The notes under the pieces are model-generated. The model had not been told where the DNA came from and made no database searches. It saw nothing but the letters and a program-made list of their open reading frames with translations. A DNA stretch of 64,000 nucleotides, from NCBI GenBank assembly GCA_003508835.1, contig PUFA01000022.1:1054001-1118000 (forward strand), read 5' to 3'. Made by a program: the position numbers and the translations under genes. How positions within the stretch are numbered: position 1 is the first letter of the stretch; every line of letters starts with the position of its first letter. The stretch comes from Eonycteris spelaea. Taxonomy: Eukaryota > Chordata > Mammalia > Chiroptera > Pteropodidae. Positions 35,285-46,214 of the stretch are shown one piece after another.

Positions 35285-37470
35285 TCGCAAAACTGAGTAA
35301 GAATGAAGGAAAAACATGGAAATTACCAGCATCAGAATTAAAAGAGAGTATATAACTGCATGTTCTATAGGCATCGAAGGAAGAACAAGGGGGTCCTTGA
35401 AATAACCTATGCCAGCAAGTAACATGAAATGGACAACTTCCTTGAAAGTCACAAATATCAAAACCAGTTTCAGAAGGAGAAATGAGAAAGCAGAGTCACT
35501 TTGTATTTATTATAGGAATTGAAATATTTATGTAAAACTTTCTCACCAAGAAAACTAAGGCCAAGATGGCCTCATTGATAAATTCTCTCAAACATCAAAA
35601 AAAAAAAAAGCCAGGTTAAAAAAAACAACTTTCAGATAAGAGAAAGATTCTTCAACTCATTTTATGAAGCCAATATTAGCCTGTTAAAGAAAACAGAAGA
35701 CATTACAGCAAAACTATAGACTGATATTTTTCTTGAACATAAATGAAAATGTCCTTAATAAAATGTTAGCAAATTGAATCTAGCAAAAGATAAAAAGGTT
35801 AAGACATCATCAGTTGGGGTTTATTCCATCAGCAGAAAGTTGGTATAACATCTAAAAAGAAATTTCAGTCCACCAAATTAACAAAATAAAGGAGAAAAAA
35901 ATATAATCATCTTAATAAATACAGCAAAAACATTTATCAAAATTCAACCTCCATTTATGATAAAATCTCTTAAGAACTAGCAATAGAAGAGAACTTCCTC
36001 AATTTGAGGATGAACATCTATGAAAAGCCTACAGATAGTATCTTACTTAACATTAATCTTACATTTTGAACACTTCTCTCCTAAGACTGAGGAAAGGCAA
36101 AGAAATGGGTTGACACTTCTTAACATTGTCTAGAAGTTCCGGCTTGCAAAAATGCAAGGGAAACAATGGCAAACAAAGTAAAAAGGAAGAAATAGAACTG
36201 TCTTTATTTGCAGGCAACAAGCTGTTTGCTCAGGAAATTCAAAGATATCTGCAAAATCTAAAAACAAAAACAAATTTATCAAGGTTGCCAGATATTTAAA
36301 AACTCAATGACATTCCTTTATAGTTGTAGCAAACACTGGAGAAGGAATTTTTAAAAAATTACAATAGCTTTAAAGACACCTGAAAACAAAGAGCCTGGGT
36401 CCTTACCTTATACAAAACATAAAAATTTATTCAATATGGATCATGGATTTAAATGTAAAAGTTAAAAGTATAAAACTTATAGAGAAGAAAACACTGGAGA
36501 GTGTCTTTAGGAACTGTACGTGCACAAGACTTTTAGAGTGCTACTAACCATAAAGGAAAATATAAGTACACCTCTGACAAAATTTAAAAACTTCTGTTGA
36601 TTAAAAAACATCCTAAGGAAATGAAAAGTCAAGTGACAGACTGACTTTCAATACACGTCTTACAAAGGAATTGCAACCAATGAAAATAATCATGAAATAA
36701 TATGATAGTAATAATAAACAGAAAATTTGATTAAAATGGTCAAAAGATTTGAACAGAAACCCCATACAAGATACATGGGTATGCACAATGGGCTCACATC
36801 AGTAATCAACAGACAAATGGAAATAAAATCACAATGAGATTGCAAAATGACATGGCAATTTAATCTTTGTAGAATGGACAAAATTAAAACACCACCAAAT
36901 TGTTTGCAAGGAGGTGGAGTAATCAGAACTCTCATACTGGAAGAAATGAAAAACTGTTCAATCACTTTGTAAAACTATTTGGCAATTCCTATAAAGTTCA
37001 GCGTACATCTGCCTAAGACACAGCCATTCATTCCTCTATTAGGTGTTTATGGAAGAGAAATGAAAATACTTGTCCACAGAATGTCAACAACATGTTTATA
37101 GCAGCTTTATTATAGTACACAAAATTATGCATAGTTATACAGTGGAATTTATCCAGCAATATAAATAAATTAAACTATGAATACATATGACAATAGATTC
37201 GTTTATATATTTAGATCCCATTGATATGAAGTTTCAGACCAGACAAATCTAATCTTTGTCAATCAAAATCAGAATAGGATGTGCCTGCGGGAGATGCAGA
37301 CTAACTGGACGAGTGGACAGGGACATCTTCAGGGGGAAGGGACATATTTAATATCTTGGTTTTTCTGATCTTATGTGGGTGCCATATTTCTATAGATTCA
37401 TTGAATTACATATTCAAAATATGTGCATTTTACTCCATGTACATTTGACCTCAATTTAAAAAAATAAAAT
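35285..37470 (+). mobile_element. Old L1 element, ORF2 to 3' end, sense
   Basis: The blocks run in L1 order. They include 'tggacaacttccttgaaag', 'aagaaaactaaggccaagatggc', 'attttatgaagccaatatta', 'ggggtttattccatcagcag', 'tcaaaattcaacctcc', 'ttacaaaggaattgcaacca' and 'gtttatagcagctttatt'. An L1M-type 3' UTR follows, ending near 'tacatttgacctcaattt' with an A-rich tail at about 37455-37470. Many stops and an internal deletion around 36350 make it inactive. Confidence 0.85.
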
Positions 37471-37609
37471 GGAGCATTTTTTAGAGATGAAAATATTTTC
37501 TTCTTAAATTTAAATTACATTATTATTATCAGCCAAAACTACATTAAGCCCTACATGCACTTTTTTCCTTATGCCACACCGTCGAATCAAGAAATCTGTT
37601 TTTTATTTT
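37471..37609. other. AT-rich spacer between repeats
   Basis: Short AT-rich sequence between two L1-derived segments. Nothing recognised. Confidence 0.4.
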
Positions 37610-37800
37610 TAAAATAATAGAAATATTGTACAGCAGAATTCCAGAACTTATTCATCCTGCGTACTTGAGTCTGCTCTCTGTTTTTTATTCGCTCCCCAAG
37701 TCCCCCTGGTTCTGAGCACAGGCCCCCGTAACCACCTCATTGATCCTTTGTTTTGAAGTGTGTTTGTTTGTCTCTGACCTGGAATACTTTTTGTCCTTGG
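37610..37800 (-). mobile_element. L1M 3'-region-like fragment, antisense
   Basis: It reads 'ttccagaacttattcatcctg', then 'tccccaagtccccc' and 'ccccgtaaccacctcattg'. This matches antisense L1 3'-UTR text in which 'ccagtacttattcatc' is followed by 'ccctggtaaccacc'. The orientation is opposite to the L1 ending at 37470. Confidence 0.5.
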
Positions 37801-38059
37801 ATGTGTTTTGCTACTTGTCCTCTGGCTCCATGTACCTGCCATCCATCCCAACTCAAAGAGCCAGGCTACCTAAGGGAAGACGAAAGTGTGGGAAGGTCAG
37901 GAGGTGAGGGTGGAGAAATGGGTACCTCGCAGTTCTCAAGGCCCTTAGATTCCAGGACAAGGTGCTTGAAGTTCACCTACAAGTTTATGGGTGCCGTCGA
38001 AGTACTCAAATTCCAGAAGAAACATTCTTAGGTTCATGCTGTATAAAGAACATTGTGGG
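37801..38059. other. Non-coding sequence, no recognised feature
   Basis: Unassigned sequence. Confidence 0.35.
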
Positions 38060-38190
38060 AAGGATGGATCTGAAGGGTCCAGTCTGATGGCAGGAAAAAC
38101 AAGTCGGAGGCTATCGTAATGACCTAGACGAGATGTCCTGGCAGCGTAAATAAAGCTGCAGGAGGTAGGCATGGAGGGAAGCCGAGGCGA
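38060..38190. mobile_element. Possible ancient repeat fragment
   Basis: The order 'gtcggaggctatcgtaatga', 'cctagacgagatg' and 'gcaggaggtaggcatgg' resembles a widespread mammalian repeat text ('aggaggctattgcagtaatccaggtgagagatgatgg'). Family and strand are uncertain. Confidence 0.4.
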
Positions 38191-39589
38191 CATCAGTTTA
38201 TTTGGGCAGAATGGGGGACCCTAGTGGCTGATTGCTAACGAAGGAATCTCTCGATGTGTTTGATGAGTTCAGGGTTTCTTTCTTTCGGCTCTTTCATTCT
38301 TGATTAAACAACATGAGATTCAGGTTCTGAGTCTCTAGCAGCGGTGTGCTTTATGGAGTCAGTGCACACTTGGATTCCGTTTAGTGAGGTGTGTAACTGC
38401 GAAGAGGTAGAGATGCCGTGTTCCTGTCACATACTTGACTTCCTTGGGGGTAACCCCACCTCCAGGCGGCTGTAGCTGGGAGACTGGCTGGTTTTCAGAA
38501 CTTCCGAGAACCTGCATGCCCTTTCATGGAGATCTTCATATGAGTAAATAAATGCAAGATCAGAATCCTTCATTGAGAAGCACTAAACCTGGCAGAGATG
38601 TTCCCAGCCTTTCTCATCTGTTCTGCTCACGCTCAGCCGAGCAGTCCTTGGAGTTGCTTCCCGGCCCCCAGTTGGTAGAGGCTCCATTCATACATGAGGA
38701 ATCGGTTCTTTTCTCCAGGGTGAACCTGGCCGTGAATCCAGATTCGTATTGCTTAGTTCAATGCCTCTGCTGCTTTGTTCTGTTTTAGCTGTATTTAAAA
38801 AAAAAGTTCGAGGCTCTATTCAGAAGAGTTTGGTACATGTTTCCTAGGAAGCATTTTCATCTGGGGGTGTAGGTCTTAAAACAAAATGCCATGCTCCCGT
38901 GGTCGTCCTGGTGCAGTTTTTGTTACGTTATTAACGGTAGAAGAACGAGGCCAGCTAAAATCTTTCTGACGGTCACATGAAAACAATTCTCCGTTATAGA
39001 CAAGTTTGTAAAGAGGTGCTTATTTTAAAAGACGGTTTTTCGTCCTACAGTAAGGCGCTTTGCTGAAAACAAAGCTGAGAAACGTCCTGTGGGCCCCGAG
39101 CCAGCTTGCAGAGCGGGAACCGACCGGGTTTTCACCAAACCCACTGAGGCGGCACCGCAGGTGGGCACCACATGGGGGGGTGGGAAAACGTGACTGTGAG
39201 GGCCGTGCTGACAAGCCCACATTCGTGATCTGTTCTCCTTAAATTCGCTCTGCGCATCTGGTGCATATTTACTCATGGATTGTTACCGCAGGAGCTTAGC
39301 GTTTTTTAAGTAGGTCAAGGGGACCTCTGCCCCCAAACTCCCCTGGTTGGGGAGAGGTGACAGGGTGCCGTGACTGGGCTGGCAAACAGCAGTGGCCTCG
39401 GATGCCACGGAGGCGTCATTAGACTATCTGAGATGGCTGGAGGCCCCCCCCTGAGAAGAGGATGTTGAGGGGCTGTACCTCAAAAAGGTTAAGGCACATC
39501 CCACTTCCTGTAAACTGTAAGAGCCAAGGAAAGTCGCTGGTGCGGGTTCCGTTTGGGACAGGAGGTGAAACACACGGTTGGCCTCGAGT
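38191..39589. other. Non-coding sequence upstream of the CpG island
   Basis: Mixed composition, becoming GC-richer toward the right. Short frames are on both strands and nothing is recognised. If the CpG island is a promoter, transcribed sequence could lie on either side, but no splice-bounded exon can be argued from the sequence alone. Confidence 0.35.
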
Positions 39590-40130
39590 GGATAGTCCGC
39601 TGCCACTACCGCCCGCAACAAGCCCAGAACAGCTGGGTAACGCAGGACCCGGAGACGCGCGCCCCGCATCGCCACCCCCTGCAGCGTGCGAGCAACTCTG
39701 CTCACGCGCGCGTTTCAGGGGTGCTGCCAGCCTGCTTAGGTCACTTCTCAACAAGGGCATCCTATCGGGAACTTCGCGAAGCGTGCCTCGCACAGGCCCT
39801 CCCGGGTGGGGCGCGGCGGGGGGCGGCCGTGCGGGGTGCAGGTGGCTCTTCGCGGTCGCCACGCTGCCTGTGGTTGTGCAGCGTCGGGGTGTGCACGTGA
39901 GGGCAGGGCGCGCGCCCCAAGGCTTCCCAGCGGAAAGGGGACTCGGGCGACTTCGGGAGGGGACTCGGGCCGGGCTCCTGCTGAGGGCCGCACCCCGCGG
40001 CATATGGAGAGCTCGGAACCGGTGCCGCGGGTCACGCGGGCACGCGACCCTAAAACAAGACTGCAGACGCTAAGCAGGCGCGGCTGCCGTCCAGGGTGAG
40101 GGGCGCCGTTCCCCAGGGGGTGACCCTGTG
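39590..40130. promoter_or_regulatory. CpG island, candidate promoter
   Basis: By hand count about 55 CpGs in 39601-40080, at roughly two-thirds GC, so observed/expected CpG is near 1 against a strongly CpG-depleted background. Visible sites include a GGGCGG GC box (39821-39826), a CACGTG E-box (39894-39899), and a perfect 12-bp GC palindrome (39906-39917). There is no TATA box, which is normal for island promoters. Stop-poor frames of 203 (+) and 194 (-) codons overlap it but have proline/arginine/alanine-rich, low-information translations. CpG islands usually mark promoters; which transcript it would serve is unknown. Confidence 0.6.
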
Positions 40131-40632
40131 CACGTCATCTCCCCCGCCGGGGAGAACACGGCAAAGGGCTTGGGCTGCAACACGAGGAACTGAGTTTAGA
40201 AATCCAGATTTCCGGACATCTGGGATGATCGCACAGGTCACAGAGGGGGCCCCGAGATCGCTTCTCCGAGGCCTGAGAACTCTCCCGTTCGTAGATTTGG
40301 ACTAGGACCTGGCGGAGTAAGCAGGGGTGGTCCAGGGTCGCCCTCCCCGAGTGACGTGGCCGCCTGGGCCTCCCGCAGCTGCGCCTGCAGCCCTTGCCAG
40401 CCATGTGAGGTGACACTCGGCTGTAAGTCCCCGAGAGCCCTGGTCGGCATCTCCACCCCTGAGGCCGCTCTCGGCGTTTCCTGTGGGCTTCAAGTGTGTA
40501 CTGCAGGAAACCTGAAAAATCCATCTGGCCTTGGCTACGTCTGCTGTTCTGGAATGTCAGATAATTTGGACAAAAGCAGGAGCAAAGTGGAAATCTCAGA
40601 GTACTTGTGAAGTCTGGAAGCCTAAAACCCTC

Positions 40633-40633
<1 letters not shown>
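40131..40633. other. GC-rich shoulder of the CpG island
   Basis: GC content stays raised to about 40480 with fewer CpGs, then falls. Frames of about 129 codons here are composition-driven. Nothing coding recognised. Confidence 0.4.
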
Positions 40634-40683
<50 letters not shown>

Positions 40684-40685
40684 TT
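40634..40685. repeat. (TTA)n microsatellite
   Basis: About 17 uninterrupted TTA units. Confidence 0.97.
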
Positions 40686-40801
40686 ACTTTTCTCTCACAT
40701 GGAAGGGAATAGAGTAACAACTCATGTGGGTGGTTTGTGTGGTTTCCGTATTATTAGTCATCTTGCAGCGCCGTGGGACCCAGGTCACTCTCACCATCCG
40801 T

Positions 40802-40810
40802 CACACACAT

Positions 40811-40845
<35 letters not shown>
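40802..40845. repeat. (CA)n-(GT)n microsatellite
   Basis: A short CA run meets a long GT run (about 16 units) at an ATACGT centre, so the left end is self-complementary. Confidence 0.95.
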
Positions 40846-40846
<1 letters not shown>

Positions 40847-41439
40847 TTTTTTTTGGTAGGAAACGAATATAAAACCAACCACACTTCTTCCTTCAAAATC
40901 CTTTTTCAGTCTCTTAAAATGTATCTTTGGGTAGGAAACATTTTGTTACTCTTTTAAAGAAATGATTCACGAAATGTCATTACAGTGACATTTGTATCAT
41001 ATTTTAAAGCTTTTGTCAATATTGTAATTACTGTATCTCTAAAGATCTGTGTGCAAATGTGTTCACATTGATATTAAAGTCAAACAGGAAATAAGCAATT
41101 TTTACTTAACACGTGTGTTGTATCATAACCGTCCCCAGGTGTAAAATCGCGATAAGCTTGGAAAATACGTTGGCTTTACTTTTACCTCATATAAATTGTT
41201 ATTTAACCTCTAATGAACACGATAAGTAGCTATTTCCATGACTGAACGTGTTTCTGTTTTTATCCTTGTTTATGTTTTCTATCTCCGTTTTTCACTTGAT
41301 CGTGTGCTTAAATTAGTCACCTTAGGCTCTAAACCAGGGCCAATGCACCAGTCATGGCCAGAGCGAAGTTATATCAGCGGCCGCTGATAGAACAATTAGC
41401 TACTCGTCTGGATTCATTTATGGTATGTTCACTTAACTC
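40846..41439. other. Non-coding AT-rich sequence with an 18-bp palindrome
   Basis: Unique-looking AT-rich sequence. A perfect 18-bp palindrome containing GCGGCCGC lies at 41372-41389. No gene. Confidence 0.4.
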
Positions 41440-41575
41440 ATTCATTTTCTCATTTACTTATGAATTTGGCTGCCTTGTACCAGAAGTCGTGCTTAGCACT
41501 GGGGATGAATAACACATGTCTCAGGCATTCCAGAAGCTTGCAATCTGTTGAAGGGACACAGGCACATGAAAAATA
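41440..41575 (-). mobile_element. L2 3'-end fragment, antisense
   Basis: Antisense L2 order: 'actcattcattttctcattta', then 'ccttgtaccagaagtcgtgctt', 'agcactggggatgaataacac' and 'ccagaagcttgcaatctg'. It is diverged. Confidence 0.7.
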
Positions 41576-41599
41576 AGAGCAATTATGTAGTTAAAACTC

Positions 41600-42070
41600 T
41601 GAGTTGCTTGTGACAGAGACCCAACTTCAACTGCTTTAAGATAAATGAGGAATTTGTTGGCCTACAGGGTCTGGTGAAGTTCTGAACAAAGCATAGAAAG
41701 ACAGAGATGCAACCAAGCCTTGGGACAACTGGCCACAGTAATGTCTTCTAGGACTTAATTTCCTCTGTGTTTTTCTTCAGAGTGACAACTTCATTGCCAC
41801 TCACCCTGCCACTCTTAACTATCAAGTCTATGAATTCCATAAAGGAGAGGGATCTACTAACTTTTGAAGCTTCCGTTTAAAAAATTCTTGAGAGGTCCTC
41901 TGATCCTCCTGGCGTAAATCAAGGATCCAAGTCTAGATCAGCCAAGCATGGCCAATGGGAGAGGGTCATGTAATAATTTGACTGCTCTAGCAATAGCTAC
42001 GTGGATAGAGATGGGGAGGACAATTCTGGAAGAAGAGCTCAGACTGCCAAATAAAACATATTCTAGTTTT
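41600..42070. mobile_element. Probable ancient interspersed repeat, family unassigned
   Basis: The start reads 'gttgcttgtgacagagaccc', then 'aactgctttaagataaatgagg' and 'aatttgttggcc'. This is the order of a common mammalian repeat ('acagaaacccaactcaaactggcttaag...ggaatttattggc'). The later part ('ggccaatgggagagggtc') also fits. The exact family is not recalled with certainty. Confidence 0.45.
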
Positions 42071-42118
42071 ATAGATGCCGTGATAGAAATCTGAACAGCT
42101 ATCACTGAGGGCATAAAA

Positions 42119-42143
42119 TGTGTGTGTGTGTGTGTGTGTGTGT
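42119..42143. repeat. (TG)n microsatellite
   Basis: About 12 TG units. Confidence 0.95.
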
Positions 42144-43429
42144 TTCCTACTTGGAATCAGTTGACTCTTATAAGGAAAAGGTGATACTTGGACTTGGCTT
42201 TGAATCATATATAATTATTCTTCAAGTAGATTATGAGGTTGAGGTCAGGAGAATGGGATGAGGGTGTAGGACTCGTGGAAAAGGAAGTCTGGTGAGGCAG
42301 GTTGGGGCCAGACTAGTAAAGATCTTAAATTTCATGTTCTGTCCTATAGACACGCACTCAAAGGTATCTTTTTAAAAAAAGACATCTAAAATTTTCTTTA
42401 AAATGTTTTCCAGCTAAGAAAAAAAATACATCTCATTTTTTTCTCAATAAGAATATAAAAGATAGCATTCTCTTGAAAGTCTGGCATTTTGAAGACAGGG
42501 GCCTCGTGTTCTCTGTCTTTTAATGCAGCTACCTCTGGGTTGAACACATAAAAAGATTGACTTATTGATTGATTTCTAGTAATCTGTCAGGTATATCTTT
42601 ATAGGATATAGTAGATATGTACATAGATATGATACATTTAAATTAATTTCTCAATTAGAAACCAAATCTAAGTAAGCAGGATTTTCTCTGAATGGTGGGC
42701 TACTCCCTCATCTTTATAGTCAGTGCCGTGAACCTGGACCGATCGTACCGTGGTGACTCGATGTTTGTTTTGGGTTTGGGGAAGATTTGCTTAAAATGGA
42801 GCAGATTTCAGAATGACAAAACAAGTTCTCTGGCAAGTTCGGTTTCAAGCTTTTGTTTTGTTATACTTGATTATGTACTTTGGCTGCATCAACCAAACAC
42901 ATGTTCCAATCCAGTTTAGTCTCTGCTCAGAGTGATTCTCCTTATTTGTCCAAAAGTTTCAGAACTATTTTTTTTTTCTTTCTTGCACTTACTCTGAGCA
43001 TTCAGCCCCATGTATTTCAGGGACAAAGGGCACCCCAGGGATTTGCGCTTGACTCACGATTTTTATTTTAGTCATTTTTAATGGTGGCAAGTTGGACACC
43101 AGATGTTGCAAATGATAAAGTGTCCAATTCTTATGGAACCACGTGCCAGGTCGATTTGTTTCCTGACACAGGTGATAGAAAAGCCACTTAGACTCCCATA
43201 TGCCGCAGTTTAAGCGAAATGCTTCCTGTTCACCGTCTGTTTTCCCCATAATCTCATGTTTTTAATGGTAAAGTCTTTATCATATTCTCTACTTTGCCTA
43301 AGAGAAATTGCTTTTAGGATCTCGGGTTATATATGCATCGAAATGGGAAAACACCCAGTCTTCCACCCTGTCGTGGGAAAATCCCTCGTTCCCCGCTCCT
43401 GTGTTTCTCCTCCCCGTGTGCCTCCCCTG
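42144..43429. other. Non-coding sequence, no recognised feature
   Basis: AT-rich to mixed sequence. Short frames only; no repeat family recognised. Confidence 0.4.
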
Positions 43430-44255
43430 TCACTCACACGGAACTCTGCAGCTCTGACGCTCACGTAGAGGTTTTTCCTCACCCCAACCCCCAACGCTCT
43501 GTGACACTGGCTGGGCGCCATACGACTTAACTCAATTCTGTCTACCCGAAGATGGCCCTACAGGGTGAGGGCTCAGCCCCACAGGATTGCTCCTGCCTCC
43601 CGCCCCTCCCTTCGCAAGCCCAGGTTGTCTCCCGTGCTTTTGACCAACCGGCTAAATCGGAGGTTCCAGAACTCCCTCTCTGGGCTCGATTAACTTGCTA
43701 GAGCGGCTCACAGAACTCAGGGAAACATGTACTCGCATTTGTTGGTTTACGCGAAGATGTGATAAAGGACATGGCTGAACAATCAGATGAAGAGCTAGGT
43801 GGGGCGAGGCCTGGGAGCGTCTAGCCTGGGGGAATTGGGAAGTGTGACCCTGTTCCAGTGTGGATGTGGTCACCTACCCGGAAGCTCTCTAAACTCCATG
43901 TTTTGGGAATTTATGGTGATTTCACCATGTAGACATGATCAATCATTAATAATCATCCACTTTAGAGCCTTCCTTTCTCAAGAGTGTGCAGGGGGAACTG
44001 AAAATTCCAAGCTTCTCATCATGGTTGGTCTTTCCGGTGACTCATCTCTCATTCAAGAGCTACCCAGGAGCCACCAAGAGTCACCTCATTAGAACAAAAG
44101 ACACTCCTATCACTGAGGCAATTACGAGGGTTTCAGGAGCCCTGTGTCTGAAAATGGGGTGAAAGACCAATATTAGAACAAAAGATGCTCCTAGCTTCTT
44201 ATCACTTAGGAAGTTACAAGGGTTTCAGAAACTCTGTGCCAGAACTGGACACAGA
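43430..44255 (-). mobile_element. Solitary ERV LTR, copy A, antisense
   Basis: It shares a block order with the segment at 52.19-53.01 kb. Both have a 'ctctgacgct' start region, 'ttaactcaattctgtct', 'cggctcacagaactcagg', a 'gacatgatcaatcatt' region, 'cttctcatcatggttggtctttcc', 'ccaccaagagtcacctcatt', then a tandem pair of about 84 bp beginning 'attagaacaaaag' at 44088 and 44172. LTR function is to promote and terminate retroviral transcripts. Here there is no attached internal region and no intact signal. The family is not named with confidence (ERVL or ERV1 type). Confidence 0.6.
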
Positions 44256-44694
44256 TTTCTATATCTATATAGATATCTATACAAATATTTTCCTGTTAAC
44301 TCATACTTATTTGATATAGCTCATGAATTGCACTGTATATTAAATTTATCAAACTACTTCAGAGTAGTTTTATCTAAAACTACTAAATCATACAATTTAG
44401 TCAACAAACCTAACTTTTTTTGCAATGAATTCCTTCTGCATTTGCTAAATGGTTTTCTCAATACTCCTATTGGTGATGTGAATCACAGGATTCCCAGTTA
44501 TTTGATAAATCTGGAATATGAAGTTTAATATATTTAGACTTGAGAAAAGTCATCCAACAAGTGACTCACACTGAGAAACATCCAATACAAATATGCCATT
44601 TCCCCTAAATTCTGGTTAAGAAAAAAGAATTATGCGTTTAATTTTTTTCAATTATTTTAACAAAGAGTCATAATAACACAGTAATCAAATGTGA
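44256..44694. other. Non-coding AT-rich sequence with small hairpins
   Basis: It begins with a TATA-rich palindromic patch (about 44260-44285). A perfect 9-bp stem with a 4-base loop lies at 44363-44384. No gene recognised. Confidence 0.4.
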
Positions 44695-44830
44695 GAGTTG
44701 GACAGTGTCTAGAAATTATCTGGTCCACGTCTTTCATTTTCAGATGAGAAAGACAGACCTTGACTCAGAGAGTTGACCTGATATGTGCCTATTAACCCAC
44801 CCGAGGACACCAGTCGGTCATATCCCAGAG
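44695..44830 (-). mobile_element. MIR-related SINE fragment, antisense
   Basis: The order 'gaaattatctggtcca', 'cattttcagatgagaaagaca', 'gactcagagagttgacctg' matches the antisense MIR-family text 'ttttacagatgaggaaactgaggcccagagag'. It probably belongs to a MIR variant. Confidence 0.5.
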
Positions 44831-44894
44831 AAGCACTGTGGCAGCCTGTCACACGAACACATAAACACAACCACCATCCTTTGTACATTGGGTG

Positions 44895-45105
44895 TTGCCA
44901 AGGGCCAGACACTCTACCAGTGTTCTATTTAATTTTATTCGGGTTTAACAGAGAGGGAGTGAGAGAGAGGGAAGGAAAGTGGGGAGAGAATGAATGAATT
45001 AGATTAGAGGAGTAAATTCACTTCCTCAACTTGGTGATGAAAGCGCTTTGAATCCAGGTCTCCCTGACTTCGAAACCCAATCTGTTTTCAACTATTAAAT
45101 AATGG
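44895..45105 (-). mobile_element. MIR SINE, antisense
   Basis: It reads 'ccaagggccagacactctacc', then a GA-rich insertion (44950-44990), 'gtaaattcacttcctcaact', 'gctttgaatccaggtctccctgac' and 'cgaaacccaatctgt'. The latter half is the antisense tRNA-like head of MIR, 'gaacccaggtctgtctgac'. Confidence 0.65.
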
Positions 45106-45419
45106 TGCTCTGGTGACTCAATTGCCAAATATGGAAGGTTTAAAGTATTATGTGACAAGCTCAACGTGGAGATTTTGCTGGAACAGTCTAAACTGAGTGT
45201 GTGATTCCACAGTGGCAGAGACTGCCTTCACGTTTGGTGGAATCCCTTCGATGGAGACTGTAGGAGACCTTGCACTTCACTGGGTGGCCCTCTCTACTCT
45301 AACTATCCTGAAGTCTGTCTTCAGAGTCTTTCTCATTCTCCTCCCCATCATCAACCCAGATTCAGAAGGAGAATGGAAGAGATATGCAGATGAATAAAAA
45401 TAATAGCCCAGGAGGCTTT
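45106..45419. other. Non-coding sequence, no recognised feature
   Basis: Unassigned sequence. Confidence 0.4.
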
Positions 45420-45530
45420 GCATTGACTTAGTTTACAAATAGTTATTGAGTAAATACATGTGCCAGACTCTGTCCTTGACCTCATAAATCTTGTGTGTGT
45501 GTAGGATGCACATAAATAAGGAACTTTATT
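45420..45530 (-). mobile_element. L2 3'-end fragment, antisense
   Basis: The order 'acaaatagttattgagtaaa', 'tgtgccagactctgtcct', 'tgacctcataaatcttg' matches antisense L2/MIR-type ends. Confidence 0.5.
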
Positions 45531-45962
45531 TGACCATGAATAACTTTCACAGGACTAGCCCTTCAAACGAATGAATACGTTTGGGGAATACTGATTAATA
45601 CTTAGACTTTTTTTTTTTTATTTCAATGAGTTCCTATTAAGTTTGGAGTTAAGTTTGGAGGCTGAAAATTTGATCCCAGAAGATATTGGTGTTGATCTCC
45701 AATCCTTTAATTAATCAACAGCCTTGCAGTACTGAAATGGCTATTCTCAAAAATAGTGTTTTCAGAGGTCTCTAAAGCTCCATGAACTCTTCATTTTTGT
45801 ACATGTTATAACTGTTTGCTGAAAATTTTCCTGTAGGTGTCTAAATACTCCAGGGTATAGACGGGATAAGAAAAGGGAAATAGAATGTGGTGTGAGAGTA
45901 AACGGATAAATAAAGGAGAGGAAAAAAATCCCTAGTTTTCTTCTGCTTGGAGATAAATGTCC
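45531..45962. other. Non-coding sequence, no recognised feature
   Basis: Unassigned AT-rich sequence. Confidence 0.4.
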
Positions 45963-46078
45963 GTCCTTCCTTCCTTCCTTCCTTCCTTCCTTCTTCCTTC
46001 CTTCCTTCCTTCCTTCCTCCCTCCCTCCCTCCCTCCCTCCCTCCCTCCTTCCTTGTTTCTTTGCTTCTTTCTTTCCTT
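45963..46078. repeat. (CCTT)n/(CCCT)n polypyrimidine microsatellite
   Basis: About 115 bp of tetranucleotide repeats: CCTT units, then CCCT units, then TTTC-type units. The strand asymmetry is complete (pyrimidines on the plus strand). Confidence 0.97.
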
Positions 46079-46214
46079 TTTTTAAAAGTATGGAGATATT
46101 TTTAAAAAAAATAAAAACAAAAACAAACTCCATCTGGAAACATTTTGAGCTAAGACACTGTAAAAAATGTGTTGGATGATATATTGGGAGAAGAATTGGT
46201 TTAAAGCAACACTA
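46079..46214. other. Short non-coding spacer
   Basis: A/T-rich sequence with A and T runs. Nothing recognised. Confidence 0.35.

Noticed and set aside
34949..35461. 170-codon minus-strand frame
   Set aside because: It lies antisense to a MaLR LTR and an old L1, so it is repeat-derived.
39419..40073. 203-codon (+) and 194-codon (-) frames over the CpG island
   Set aside because: Overlapping long frames on both strands are a product of high GC content. The translations are low-information and match nothing I know.
45963..46078. Tandem tetranucleotide array as a CRISPR-like or satellite array
   Set aside because: It is a plain mammalian microsatellite without spacers or a long repeat unit.
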